From contig ONDF01000012.1 in NCBI GenBank assembly GCA_900316525.1, positions 1-64,000 of the forward strand: a stretch of DNA of 64,000 nucleotides, written 5' to 3'. The stretch is from an uncultured Bacteroidales bacterium. GTDB taxonomy: Bacteria > Bacteroidota > Bacteroidia > Bacteroidales > UBA932. This document shows positions 8,159-18,700 of the stretch, piece after piece; positions within the stretch are counted from its first letter, which is position 1; each line of letters opens with the position of its first letter. Under the pieces are notes generated by a model. The model was not told the DNA's origin and did not search any database. It worked only from the letters and a program-made list of their open reading frames with translations. The position numbers and the translations under genes are program-made.

Positions 8159-9601
8159 TTAAGCAATTACAGTTTTGACAGCGGCGCGCATGCCTTCGGC
8201 CTGGATGAGGGCGAGGTCGGCCTCGAGGAGGTCGGTCAGGCCCGGGATGGCGTTCAGGTTCTCGCCCCAGATGAATTCGTCGGCCAGGACGCCCTCGGCC
8301 ACCTTGCGCACGTCGCCGGTCGCCCAGAGGTCCTTGAGCCGCTCCATGATCTTGGGATCGTCGTTCGGGACGATGTCCACATCCCCGCGCTTGCCGCCCT
8401 TGTAGTAGGTGCAGATGGCGGCGAGGCCGAGGACGATGCCCTTCGGGAGTTCGCCCTTGCGCTCCAGGTAGGTCTTGAGGCCCGGCAGGTCGCGCGTCTT
8501 GAACTTCGGGAAGGAGTTGAGCATGATGCTCGTCACGAAGTGCTTCACGAACGGGTTGCGGAAGCGCTCCATCACGTCGCAGCCGAACTTCTCCAGCTCT
8601 TCCTTCGGGAGGTTGAGCGTGGGAAGGAGCTCCTCGAACATGACCTTCTTCACGAACGGACCCACCTCGGAATCCTCGCAGCACTCCTTCACGGTGTCCA
8701 GGCCGCTCAGGTAGCCCACCGGCGACAGCACGGTGTGCGGGCCGTTGAGCAGCGTGACCTTCCGCTCGTGGTACGGAGCCTCGGACGGGACGAACAGCAC
8801 GTGCAGGCCCGCCTTGTCGGCCGGGAACTCGGCGGCGACCTCCTTCGGGGCCTCAATCACCCACAGGTGGAAGATCTCGGCCTTGTCCAGCAGATGGTCG
8901 TCATAGCCCACGCGCTCGCACAGCTGCGCGGCGGTGTCCCGCGGATAACCGGGAACGATGCGGTCCACGAGCGTGGAATACACGCCGCAGGCCTCCTCGA
9001 ACCAGGCGCGGAAGTCCGGGCCCAGGTTCCACAGGTCGATGTACTGGCTAATGCACTCCTTCAGGTGCTTGCCGTTCTCGAAGATGAGCTCGCACGGGAA
9101 GATGATGAAACCCTTCGTCTTGTCGCCCTTGAAGTACTCCCAGCGGTGGTACAGGAGCTGGGTGAGCTTGCCGGGATAGGACGATGCGGGGGCGTCGTCC
9201 AGCTTGCAGGCCGGATCGAAGGCGATGCCCGCCTCGGTCGTGTTGGAGATGACGAAGCGCATCTCCGGCTGCTCGGCGAGCTTCAGGTAGCCCTGGAAGT
9301 CCTCGTACGGGCTCAGGCCGCGGCTGATGACGTCGATCAGGTCGACGCTGTCCACGGGCTGGCCGTCCTGGAGGCCCTGGAGATTCAGGTGATACAGGCC
9401 GTCCTGCTCGTTGAGCCAGCCGACCATGCCCTTCTCGATGGGCTGGACGACGACGACGGAGCCGTTGAAGTCGGTTTTTTGGTTGGTCTTCCAGATGATC
9501 CACTCGATGAACGCGCGGAGGAAGTTGCCTTCACCGAACTGGATGACCTTCTCGGTGTACTTTTTCGCCTGCGGGGCGGTAGTTCTGTTTAATCTTTCCA
9601 T
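8159..9601 (-). CDS. uxaB: Tagaturonate reductase (altronate oxidoreductase)
   Basis: A 480-aa cytoplasmic enzyme of the mannitol dehydrogenase family that reduces D-tagaturonate to D-altronate with NADH. The N-terminal Rossmann region has FGEGNFLRAFIEW; ISNTTEAGI and the FPCELIFENGKHLK block are typical of UxaB. Full length for the family. It lies between the PL1 lyase gene and exuT, with uxaC and uxaA upstream in the same operon, so the three Ashwell-pathway steps for galacturonate are together. Confidence 0.93.
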   Translation of the reverse strand: MERLNRTTAPQAKKYTEKVIQFGEGNFLRAFIEWIIWKTNQKTDFNGSVVVVQPIEKGMVGWLNEQDGLYHLNLQGLQDGQPVDSVDLIDVISRGLSPYEDFQGYLKLAEQPEMRFVISNTTEAGIAFDPACKLDDAPASSYPGKLTQLLYHRWEYFKGDKTKGFIIFPCELIFENGKHLKECISQYIDLWNLGPDFRAWFEEACGVYSTLVDRIVPGYPRDTAAQLCERVGYDDHLLDKAEIFHLWVIEAPKEVAAEFPADKAGLHVLFVPSEAPYHERKVTLLNGPHTVLSPVGYLSGLDTVKECCEDSEVGPFVKKVMFEELLPTLNLPKEELEKFGCDVMERFRNPFVKHFVTSIMLNSFPKFKTRDLPGLKTYLERKGELPKGIVLGLAAICTYYKGGKRGDVDIVPNDDPKIMERLKDLWATGDVRKVAEGVLADEFIWGENLNAIPGLTDLLEADLALIQAEGMRAAVKTVIA

Positions 9602-9619
9602 ATCTGATTTGTGGTTATA

Positions 9620-12616
9620 TTATTCGGTTTCCGTGACGATGACCAAGATCACCGCCTGTTCTCTCTTCTTCTGCTGAATGGTGTACTCGGTGCCGCGTTC
9701 GAGCGTCACGACGCCCGAATCCCCATAGTTGTCATAGGGCGTATCCCAGACCAGCTCCGACCCACCGGTCGGAACGAGCCGGATTGTGGCATCGGATTCA
9801 GCCACCTTGCGGCGGGCGAAGTAGAAACGCACCGTCGTAGTCAGCGTCGCTGAAGTCGTGAAGGTCACTTTGCCCTGGCTGTCGAACTTGAATCCGCGCT
9901 GATAAGTCGTTCCGTCAATCTCGAAAGGACCGTGGTACTTGTCATCAGCGGGATTACGGAAATCGGCGGCCGAAGTCGAATACGTGAAATACGTGCTGCC
10001 GGCATTCCCGTCTACGGTAGAGACAGGCGACGCGGAATCATTCATATAGAGGACGTAGGTATGGGCACCCGTGTTTCCACCGGGGTCGTCGCCGCCGCCG
10101 GGCTGGTCCGGGTCGTCCGGATCGGAGCCGTTGAAGTCCGTAATGCCGCCGTTGTTCACGGCGACGGGGGCCTCCGTCCATCCGAGCTTGCCGTGACCGG
10201 CGCCGCCCTTGACGACCGTGGGAACATCCTCGGCCGGTGTGACGATGTAGTCATAGGCAGGCTTGAAATCGGCATAGGTAAGCGGGGTGATGGTCTCGCC
10301 CTGATAGGACTTGTACTTGACGTTCGTCAACGGATACGGGTCCTTGGCCTTGGCGGGACGGTTCACGAGCACGTCCTGCGTGGCGTACAGATAACCGGCC
10401 ACGGAGCCCTGCAGATTGGACTCGTTGCTCTCCTTCGCCGGATAGGTGCAGATGTCGGTCGGGAGCTGGACGCCGTCGAAGTAGTTGTACTCCACCAGCA
10501 CCTTGGCCCCGTAGGCCGACCCCACGCCATAGGTGGTGTTGCCGTCGAAGAGGTTGTTGTACACGTGGACCTTGCCGAAGCGCACGCGCGGGTGGCGGGA
10601 ACTGGACTGGTCGAACCAGTTGTGGTGGAAGGTCGCCGTAATCTCCGTGTCCGTCGTCTGGCTGTTGGAATGGCCCACCAGGCAGCTCTTCTGGGTGAGG
10701 ATATAGTGGTTCCAGCTCACGGTCACGTTCTTGGAGCCGTGCGTGATGTCGGTAGAGCCGTCCTCATAATCCTTGGTCTGGTTCAGGGAGGTGAAGGTGC
10801 AGTGGTCCACCCACACGCCTTCGCACTCCTGCATCGACACGGCGTCAGCGCCGTTGTTGGCCTTCGGCTGCCGGAAGTTGATGTTCCGGATGATGATGTT
10901 GCTGGCGCGGACGCAGAAGATGCCGATCCGGTCCATCACGAAGGAGTCAGTGCCGTAGAAGCTCAGGTTGGAGACTTCCTTGACATCGAACCAGGGATGG
11001 GCCTCGGAGAAATCACGGCCGTCCTCCGGTCCGAAAGTACCGCTGAGCCAGATGGTTACGGGCGTATGGTCGCCCTTTTTCTCGGCCTTGGTCCGATTCA
11101 GCAGCCAGGTCTGGAGGGCCTTGCCGTTGTCGAAATGGAGGATGTTGGCCGAGGTGGCCGCGTCGCCGCCGGTCACGCCCGTGGCATAGCCGTAGAGATG
11201 GTCCAGCTCCACCGTCCCGGTCTGGGGCGGATCGGGGCACTCGAGCTCGCCCTGCGGGTCAGGTTCCACGGGCGGTTCGCTTTCCGTCGTGAAGGCGAAC
11301 TTGTAGAAGCGGAGCGCATTTCCGGTCGGATAGACCTTCACCGCGCCTTCCTTCACTTCAAAGGAAAGGACAGTCGGACTTGTCGAGGGAACCGCACCGA
11401 CCTGCGAAGTTTCCGTACCATCGTTCAAAACAGTGACATAGCGGTCAGTCGCCGCAGTGCTGCCCGTATTGGACGCGGTCACCTTCAGGAAACCGTCCTT
11501 GGGCGCCGTGAAGGAGAACACCCGGTCGGTGGAAGTTCCGGCGCCACCGGGCTGGATGTACGCCGACGACCATTTACTGGACTTGCCGGAAGTATAAGTA
11601 AGACCTGCTAGGGACACGGACCAATTCGTCTGATTGGCATCACGGGCATCCGGGGCCTGGTCGGCCAGGGCCGCCTGCCATTCCGCCGTGGAGAAATCCC
11701 AGGTATAAGAGATGGCGCCGGACTTGTCCTGCACATTGTCGTCGGTGAGGGTGAAGTTCAGCGTGGTCACCTTGTTCTCGGGGAAAACGACCTCGCTCGG
11801 GAGGTTCACGCTCTTGGTAATCAAGAGGTTGTCGTCATCCGTCGTCACATCCACCGTCAGGACGGAACCGGCCGCGAGGGTGGCGGGATTCACCAGCAGG
11901 AACACGGAATTCGTGCCATCGATGGTGAAATCGTCCCCGGCATAGTTGCCGGCCACCGTCGCGGAAGGATACTCCCAGCGGGTGATGTCGCCGGTGGTGA
12001 TTTCCACGTTGGCCCGGCCTGCCAGATTGGCCCCCGTGGCGGTCAGCGCCACGCGCTTGACCTTCTTGCCGGCGAGGAGGGTGGATTCGTCCTTGAGCGT
12101 CACCTTCACCACCGTGAAGACACGGCGGAAACGCATGTTGTCCACGTTGGCCTTACCGTCTGCGACCGTAAAAGTTTCGGGCATGCCCACGAGAAGGTCC
12201 ATCGCAGGATCGAAGGAGGTCAGGGACGGAAGTGTCTGTTCCTCAGCGAGCACATACTTGAACACGCTTTCGGCGCGACCGTCCTTCAGATCCTTGGGGT
12301 ACCAGGCGGTAAGCACGTGCTCGCCATCGGCAACATTGTCCAGGGTACCGGAGAAAGTGGCCGTACGGCCGTCCTCGGAGGTGTTCTTCAACCCATTGGG
12401 TTTATCGTAGGCATCATCCACCATCACGGCCAGCACATCGCCGGTGTTCCAGTACGGAATCCAGGCCGTGCCGTCGTTCTCGATGTAGGTGCGGGTTTCG
12501 GGGGCGCCGGCCGTCACGGTGATTTCCACCGTTCCTTTCGGGTCGACATTCTTTTCCCGCTGGCAGGCGACTGTCGCGGAAAGCAGCAGGAGGGCTGGAA
12601 TCAACATTTTCTTCAT
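9620..12616 (-). CDS. Multidomain pectate lyase (PL1) lipoprotein
   Basis: A 998-aa exported lyase for pectate. The start at 12616 has a strong ribosome-binding site (GGAGG 7 nt upstream) and gives a lipobox with Cys18 (ATVACQRE). The N-terminal ~280 residues resemble the beta-sandwich region of fimbrillin-like surface proteins. A beta-sandwich module (about 300-442, starting YTWDFSTAEW) also occurs twice in the surface lipoprotein at 15752. The catalytic parallel beta-helix spans about 470-800 with WVDHCTFTS and RHPRVRFGKVHVYNN, the PL1 calcium and catalytic Arg motifs. A Pro/Asp/Gly linker (about 826-847) leads to a C-terminal ~150-residue domain that may bind carbohydrate. Four or five domains make it large for a PL1. 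Confidence 0.85.
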   Translation of the reverse strand: MKKMLIPALLLLSATVACQREKNVDPKGTVEITVTAGAPETRTYIENDGTAWIPYWNTGDVLAVMVDDAYDKPNGLKNTSEDGRTATFSGTLDNVADGEHVLTAWYPKDLKDGRAESVFKYVLAEEQTLPSLTSFDPAMDLLVGMPETFTVADGKANVDNMRFRRVFTVVKVTLKDESTLLAGKKVKRVALTATGANLAGRANVEITTGDITRWEYPSATVAGNYAGDDFTIDGTNSVFLLVNPATLAAGSVLTVDVTTDDDNLLITKSVNLPSEVVFPENKVTTLNFTLTDDNVQDKSGAISYTWDFSTAEWQAALADQAPDARDANQTNWSVSLAGLTYTSGKSSKWSSAYIQPGGAGTSTDRVFSFTAPKDGFLKVTASNTGSTAATDRYVTVLNDGTETSQVGAVPSTSPTVLSFEVKEGAVKVYPTGNALRFYKFAFTTESEPPVEPDPQGELECPDPPQTGTVELDHLYGYATGVTGGDAATSANILHFDNGKALQTWLLNRTKAEKKGDHTPVTIWLSGTFGPEDGRDFSEAHPWFDVKEVSNLSFYGTDSFVMDRIGIFCVRASNIIIRNINFRQPKANNGADAVSMQECEGVWVDHCTFTSLNQTKDYEDGSTDITHGSKNVTVSWNHYILTQKSCLVGHSNSQTTDTEITATFHHNWFDQSSSRHPRVRFGKVHVYNNLFDGNTTYGVGSAYGAKVLVEYNYFDGVQLPTDICTYPAKESNESNLQGSVAGYLYATQDVLVNRPAKAKDPYPLTNVKYKSYQGETITPLTYADFKPAYDYIVTPAEDVPTVVKGGAGHGKLGWTEAPVAVNNGGITDFNGSDPDDPDQPGGGDDPGGNTGAHTYVLYMNDSASPVSTVDGNAGSTYFTYSTSAADFRNPADDKYHGPFEIDGTTYQRGFKFDSQGKVTFTTSATLTTTVRFYFARRKVAESDATIRLVPTGGSELVWDTPYDNYGDSGVVTLERGTEYTIQQKKREQAVILVIVTETE

Positions 12617-12629
12617 ACCTGCCTCCTCC

Positions 12630-12782
12630 CTAGAAATTATACTCGTCTCCCTCATCCAGGTCGTCGCCCGGATAGCCGTTTCCGCCGAAATCGCCGCTCG
12701 CGAGGAAGTTCTCCTCGGACTGATATGCCACGACCCTGCAGGAAGGGGTCAGGTACGGACGGATAGAATCGTTCTTTACCAT
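12630..12782 (-). CDS. Small protein, 50 aa, within pectin operon
   Basis: An ATG at 12782 opens a 50-codon frame (starts MVKNDSIRPYLTPSCRVVAY, ends GDEYNF) ending in TAG at 12630. It begins 5 nt after the uxaA stop and ends 14 nt before the ATG of the PL1 lipoprotein, so it exactly fills the gap between two real genes. Its pattern (basic start, P-Y-L-T-P-S-C, then hydrophobic residues, a Glu pair and a Gly/Asp-rich acidic tail) resembles small proteins of about 50-60 aa that I recall next to Bacteroidota surface lipoprotein genes. No function is known to me. It has no signal peptide. Confidence 0.6.
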   Translation of the reverse strand: MVKNDSIRPYLTPSCRVVAYQSEENFLASGDFGGNGYPGDDLDEGDEYNF

Positions 12783-12786
12783 ATGA

Positions 12787-14265
12787 CTAAAGCGTTACGC
12801 CGGACTTGAAGATGGCGATCTCGCGCCAGCCGTTCTTCTCGTTGTTCACCGGGGCGCCGGAGGCGGCGGCGAGGACGAAATCGACGAAGCGGGCGGCGAC
12901 GTCCGCCATCGGCTCGCCTTGCGCGAGGACGCCGGCGTTGAAATCGATCCAGCTGCCCTTCTTCTCGAAGAGGGGCGTGTTGGTCGAGATCTTCATCGTG
13001 GGCACGAAGGTCCCGAACGGGGTGCCGCGGCCGGTCGTAAAGAGGACGATCTGGCAGCCGCAGGACGCGAGGGCCGTGGAGGCGACCAGGTCGTTGCCTG
13101 GCGCGCTGAGGAGGTTCAAACCCTTGACGCTCAGGCGCTCGCCGTACTTCAGGACACCGCGGACGATGCTCTTGCCGCACTTCTGCGTGCAGCCGAGGGA
13201 CTTCTCTTCCAGGGTAGAGATGCCGCCGGCCTTGTTGCCCGGCGAGGGGTTCTCGTACACCGGCATCCCCTGCTTCATGAAGTATTCCTTGAAGTCGTTG
13301 ATCAGATGGACGGTCTGGTCGAACGTAGCCACGTCCTGGCAGCGGTTCATCAGGATCGTCTCGGCGCCGAACATCTCGGGGACCTCGGTCAGGACGGTCG
13401 TGCCGCCCTGGGCGACGATCCAGTCGGAGAACACGCCCAGGAGCGGGTTCGCCGTGATGCCGCTGAGGCCGTCGGAGCCGCCGCACTTGAGGCCGACGCG
13501 GAGTTCCGACACCGGAACGTCCACGCGCTCGTCCTTCGAGCACACGGCGAAGATCTCGCGGAGCTGCTGCAGGCCGTATTCGATTTCATCGTCCACTTTC
13601 TGGGTGACGAACATCCGCACGCGGCTTTCGTCGACCGGGCCCACCAGCTCGCGGAAGGCGTCCAGTTGGTTATTCTCGCAGCCGAGTGAGACCACCAGCA
13701 CGCCGCCTGCGTTGGGATGGTGCACCATGTCGGCAAGGACGGTGCGGGTGTTCTCGTGGTCAGCGCCGAGCTGGGAACAGCCGTAATTGTGCGGGAAAGC
13801 GACGACGGCGTCGACACTCCCCTCCTTCCCGGCGATTTCCGCCTTGAAGCGCTCCACGATGGTCTGGCAGATGCCGTTCACGCAGCCCACGTTGGGGATG
13901 ACCCAGATCTGGTTGCGCACGCCCACCTGCCCGTCCGCGCGGCGGAAGCCTTTGAAGGTCCGCTTCACCGAGGCTTCCGGGATGTCCACCAGCGCAGGCT
14001 GGTAGCTGTAATCCAGCAGGCCTTCCAGGTTCGTCTTGATGCAGGTGTGGTCCACCATCGTGCCGGCGGCCGCATCCCGCGTCACATGCCCGATCGGGAA
14101 GCCGTACTTGACGACGTTTTCCCCGGCCTTGAGGTCGTGGAGAACGATCTTGTGCCCGCGGGGAATGTCCATCGACAAGGTCACACCTTCCACCACGGCC
14201 CCCTTGGAGAGGTCCTGGAGGGCGACGGCGACGTTGTCGGCGGGATTGATCTTGATATAGTCCAT
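12787..14265 (-). CDS. uxaA: Altronate dehydratase
   Basis: A 492-aa cytoplasmic lyase that converts D-altronate to 2-keto-3-deoxygluconate (KDG). The N-terminal SAF-like domain (about 1-90) and the C-terminal UxaA catalytic region are both present; GCENNQ and LKCGGSDGLSGITANP are typical, and the family needs a bound divalent metal, with conserved Cys and His residues here. The end of uxaC (14266) directly abuts its start at 14265, implying coupled translation. Full length for the family. Confidence 0.93.
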   Translation of the reverse strand: MDYIKINPADNVAVALQDLSKGAVVEGVTLSMDIPRGHKIVLHDLKAGENVVKYGFPIGHVTRDAAAGTMVDHTCIKTNLEGLLDYSYQPALVDIPEASVKRTFKGFRRADGQVGVRNQIWVIPNVGCVNGICQTIVERFKAEIAGKEGSVDAVVAFPHNYGCSQLGADHENTRTVLADMVHHPNAGGVLVVSLGCENNQLDAFRELVGPVDESRVRMFVTQKVDDEIEYGLQQLREIFAVCSKDERVDVPVSELRVGLKCGGSDGLSGITANPLLGVFSDWIVAQGGTTVLTEVPEMFGAETILMNRCQDVATFDQTVHLINDFKEYFMKQGMPVYENPSPGNKAGGISTLEEKSLGCTQKCGKSIVRGVLKYGERLSVKGLNLLSAPGNDLVASTALASCGCQIVLFTTGRGTPFGTFVPTMKISTNTPLFEKKGSWIDFNAGVLAQGEPMADVAARFVDFVLAAASGAPVNNEKNGWREIAIFKSGVTL

Positions 14266-15681
14266 CTAAAAGTTAAAGTAATTCTTCGCGTTGTTGTAGG
14301 AGATGTCCTCAACCATCTTGCCGATGAAGGCGAGCTCGGAGGCCGGGAGCTTGCCCTGCTCCACGTCCTTGCCCAGGACGTCGCAGAGGATGCGGCGGAA
14401 GTACTCGTGGCGCGGGTAGCTGATGAAGCTGCGGCTGTCCGTGAGCATGCCCACGAAACGGCTCAGCAGGCCCAGCGCGGACAGGGAGTCCATCTGACGG
14501 CGCATGCCCACTTCCTGATCCAGGAACCACCAGCCCGAACCGAACTGCATCTTGCCCGGGAAGGTGCCATCGTTGAAGGTGTAAGCCATCGTCATCATCA
14601 CGGCGTTGTCCTTGGGATTCAGGCAGTAGAGGATGGTCTTCGCGAGCTTCCCTTCCAGAGTGAGCCGGTCGAAGAAACGGTGGCCGGCGGCCGCGATTTC
14701 CGGGTCGTGGATGGCGTCGTAGCCCGTGTCAGGGCCCACCGCATTGAACATCTTCGTGTTGTTGTTACGGATGGCGCCGATGTGGAACTGCTGGGCCCAG
14801 CCGGCCTCGGCGTCCATCACGGCCTGGTCGTGCAGGAACGCGCTGCGGAACTTCTCCAGCTCCTTGGCGTTCGGGGCGATGCCCATCAGGACCTTCTTGA
14901 AGATCAGTTCGATCTCGATCTCCTTGTAGTCGGCGGCGTAGAAGTTCTCCAGGCCGTGGTCGGAGAGCTTGCAGCCCATCGAAGCGAAGAAATCGTGGCG
15001 CTTCTTCAGGGCCTCGCAGAGGTCGGCATAGGAGTCGATTTCCATGTCGGCGGCCTCGCCAAGCTGCTTCAGATAGGCCTTGTAGGCGGCCGGGTTTTCG
15101 ATCGCCATCGCCTTGTCCGGGCGCCAGGCGGGAATCACCTTCGTGCCGAAGGGGTTCTCCGCGATCATCTTGTGCCAGCGGAGGTCGTCGGCCGGGTCGT
15201 CGGTGGTGCAGACCACCTCCACGCCGAACTTGCGGATGAGGGCCTGGCCGCGGAACTCGGGCGTCGCCAGCTTCGCGTTGCACTCCTCGAAGATCTCGCG
15301 GGCCGTCGCCGGGCACAGGAGCTTGTCGATGCCGAACACGCGGCTCAGCTCCAGGTGCGTCCAGTGGTACAGCGGGTTCCGCATCGTGTACGGAACGGTC
15401 TCCGCCCATTTCTCGAAGGTTTCCCAGGCGGTGTGCTTGCCGCCGGTCAGGTAGTCCTCGGAAACGCCGTTCGCCCGCATCGCGCGCCACTTGTAGTGGT
15501 CGCCGTAGTGGCCGTCCACCAGCCAGAGCTGGGTGATGTCGCGGAACTGGATGTTCTCGGCGATCTGCTGCGGCACGAGGTGGCAGTGGTAGTCGATGAT
15601 GGGCATTTTCGCCGCGTGCTCGTGGTAGAGCTGGCGGGCGGTCTCCGTCTGGAGCATGAAGTTGTCGTTGATGAAGCTCAT
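14266..15681 (-). CDS. uxaC: Glucuronate/galacturonate isomerase
   Basis: A 471-aa amidohydrolase-superfamily isomerase that turns D-galacturonate into tagaturonate (and glucuronate into fructuronate). The start MSFINDNFML at 15681 matches the usual UxaC N-terminus; the frame upstream to 15726 is not needed. Motifs include DYHCHL (metal-ligand His pair), a TTDDPADDL block, GSGWWFLDQ and MLTDSRSFISYPRHEYFRR. It follows a 70-nt gap after the surface lipoprotein gene, which holds a stem-loop, and is followed at once by uxaA. Confidence 0.94.
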   Translation of the reverse strand: MSFINDNFMLQTETARQLYHEHAAKMPIIDYHCHLVPQQIAENIQFRDITQLWLVDGHYGDHYKWRAMRANGVSEDYLTGGKHTAWETFEKWAETVPYTMRNPLYHWTHLELSRVFGIDKLLCPATAREIFEECNAKLATPEFRGQALIRKFGVEVVCTTDDPADDLRWHKMIAENPFGTKVIPAWRPDKAMAIENPAAYKAYLKQLGEAADMEIDSYADLCEALKKRHDFFASMGCKLSDHGLENFYAADYKEIEIELIFKKVLMGIAPNAKELEKFRSAFLHDQAVMDAEAGWAQQFHIGAIRNNNTKMFNAVGPDTGYDAIHDPEIAAAGHRFFDRLTLEGKLAKTILYCLNPKDNAVMMTMAYTFNDGTFPGKMQFGSGWWFLDQEVGMRRQMDSLSALGLLSRFVGMLTDSRSFISYPRHEYFRRILCDVLGKDVEQGKLPASELAFIGKMVEDISYNNAKNYFNF

Positions 15682-15711
15682 ATCTGTCAGTGTTTTTAGA
15701 ATCTTGGAAGA

Positions 15712-15735
15712 GAGTCGGGGTATCACCCCCGGCTC
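15712..15735 (-). promoter_or_regulatory. Intercistronic stem-loop before uxaC
   Basis: GAGTCGGGG (15712-15720) and CCCCGGCTC (15727-15735) pair over 9 positions with one mismatch and a 6-nt loop, lying 31 nt upstream of uxaC. No T-tract follows on the minus strand, so full termination is unlikely. It separates the exported-protein genes (lyases, susCD) from the catabolic genes and could set different transcript levels. Confidence 0.4.
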
Positions 15736-15751
15736 CCTTTATCAATACCTG

Positions 15752-18700
15752 CTACTTGTTCGTGTAGTAGATGTGGTAGAAGCGGAGGCCGTTCTCCGGG
15801 GCGGTGATGACCACCTCGCCGGCCGGAACGCTGAACTCGAGTTCGGAGGGGCTGTTCGAGGAGAAGCCGCCGGGCTGCGCCTGGGCGTCATCCCCCACCG
15901 CCACCTTCACCGTGCGGTCCAGCGCCTCGCTGCTGCCGGTGTTGGAGACCGTGATCTTCAGGGTGCCCTGGTCCGGAGCCGTGAACTTGAAGTAACGGTC
16001 CATGTCACCGCTCTTGCCGCCGAACTGGATGTAGGTCGCGCCATACTTGCTCTTGGAGCCGGAATGGAACGTCAGGCCCTCCACCGTCAGGTCGATGTTG
16101 GTGATGTCCGCGCCGGCGGCGCCGAGAGCGCCGAGAGCGTCCTGCCAGTCAGCCTGGGAGAAGTCCCAGTCATACTCGACCGCCGCGGCCGCGCCGGTCT
16201 CGTAGGTGAACTCGACCTTGTAATAGCGGAGGGCGTTGCCGGTGCAGTAGATGTACACGTCGCCGGCCATGACACTGAACTCGCACACGGCGGGCTCGCC
16301 GCTGGACGGGACACCGCCCGGAACGGAGACTTCCTCGCCGTTCTGGTTCACGGTCACCATGCGGGTGAGATCCTCGCTGCCGCCCGTGTTGGAGGCCCAC
16401 ACCTTCAGGGTACCCTGCTCAGGCGCGGTGAACTTCATGTAACGGTCGCTGGTCGAACCCTTGCCGCCCCACTGGAAGTAGGTCGTGTTGTACTTGGACT
16501 TCGCGGTGGAGACGATCGTCAGGTTGTCGTAGGTGAGGTTCCAGTTGGTGATGTCCGCACCGGCGGCGCCATAGGTCGCGAACTGCTCCTGCCAGTCGGC
16601 CGCGGAGAAGTCCCAGGTCCAGGTGACCTGGACGACCTCGCCGCCACCGCCCTTCGGCTGGATGGCGAAGGAGGCGTTGCCCTTCTCGGAAGCCTGGTAG
16701 TACAGGTCGGACGCAGCCGGGAAGGCCTGCACCGTGAAGGAATACAGACCGGCCTTGAGCGCGGCGATATCCTCGGCGGGAACCGTGAAGCTGGTCTCCG
16801 TCTGCGGATCCTGGGTGCGCTTGTTGAAGACGACCACATAGTGATCGGCGGCGTGGATGGGCTCCCAGGAGATGGTCACCGCGGTCTCGTCGCCCTCGGT
16901 CAGGGTGACGGGCTCCACGACAGGCTTCGGGGTCTCCAGGACCTTGTCCAGGGCGAGCACATCCTTGCTCCAGCCGAGCTTGGTGATGGTCACCGCACCG
17001 GTGGAATAGAGATAGACGGTACCCTCGCCGGCGACCTCGGGAACGACGATCTTCTGGACGCCAGGATTGGCGGAAGAGGCCACGGCGCCGCCGAGGACGG
17101 AGAGACCGTTGTCGTCATACAGGGCGACCACGACGCTGGCGCCGGTCTTGCCCGGGTCGGAGAGGAGCATGTCCACGGAACCGGGGGCGTTCACCTTGAA
17201 GGAAGCGTAGCCTTCGGTCGGGACACCCTTGCGGGTCAGGACGGAAGCCTGCTTGAAGGTGATACCGCCGTCCGCATTGAGCGGGGTGGCCTCGGTGCCG
17301 ACAAGCATCAGCTCGTCCCGCACGCGGGAGTTCTTCACGTCACCGGCGAAGAGGGTGGCGTTCTGCAGGTTCCAGGTGTGCGCCTCGGTGATCACGTGCT
17401 GGGTGAGGTCTTCCGGCTTCTCCACGTACTGGATCCACCACTTGGAGGCGCCGACCTTCTTCTCGATGAGATCCTGGGCGGCGAGCTGGAAGAAGTTGCC
17501 CTTGGCGTTATAGCACGGATCCACGTTCATCACCACGAAACCGGCGGCCTGGGCGGAAACCAGCGCGAAGAAGTTCTCGCCGTGAGCGTAGCTGTAGTTG
17601 CCGGAAGCGTTGCGGAAGGTAGGGACGACCGTGTTCGTGTTGTTCTGGAAGAGCTGCGCCCGGTCGGTGCCATCGTCCTTGCCGCCGTTCTCGAACAGGA
17701 ACAGGTTGTTCTTCAGCGTCATCTCGTGCGGGACCCGGACGGCGAAGACACCGCGGTTGTTGCCGTCGTCGATGGTTGCGATGTTCTTCACGGTGTTGTT
17801 CTCGAAGTCGATGTGGCCGATCTTGATGGCGTCGGAGGCGTCGATGCGGAACAGCGTGCGGATACCGTCGTACATCGTGTTGTTCACGAAGGCGATCTCG
17901 TCGATCTCCGTGGTCTTGCGGATGTCGAACGCGTCACCGCCGCTGCCGAGGATCCCGTACATGTCGCAGGAATCGAACTTGAAGGTGCCGATCTTCACGA
18001 CATTGTCGTTGTTGCCGTAGAAGAAGCCGGCGAGGAAGTTCGTGATTTCGCAGTTGACGAAGATGATGCTCTCCAGGACCGGGGAACCGCCCGTGTGCTC
18101 CACGATGCGGGAGCCGGCGGCACCGTCGAACTGGATGTTCTCGAAGTATAGCTTGGCGTTGGCCTCGGTGAGGTCGGCGGTGAGTTCCACCTTGCCGGCC
18201 ACGACAGGCTTGGAGCCGTCGGGACCGAGCTCGCCGATGAGGGTGAGGTCGGCGGTCGGCTTGGCCGTGCCCATGGAGTAACCCGCCTCGTTGTAAGGCA
18301 GATAGTAGTTACCGCCGGCGACGACGGCCGACTTGAGTTCGTCGGAGGTCGTGATGGTCACGGCGCTCCCCTGCTCGGCCTTGGTCCAGGTATCGACGGT
18401 ACCGCGGGAGGCGCTCATGTAGAAGAGGGTGATCTGGTACTCGGTGGAAGGGTCGAGACCGTCGATGGTCGCGGCGGCCGCAACGGCCTCAGCGTCGGCG
18501 AGTTCCTTCTTCACCGTCTTGCCTCCCTTCACCGGGACGGCCCGAAGATCGGTCACCTCGGAGAAATCCTGCACGTCCTTGCTCCAGGCAAGAGAGACGG
18601 AAGTGGTCGAACGGCCCTTGACCTCCAGGTAGAGGTTGTCCTTGACCGCATAGGTCTTGAAGGAACCGTCATAGACGGAAACCTTGGACTCGGTGCCGGG

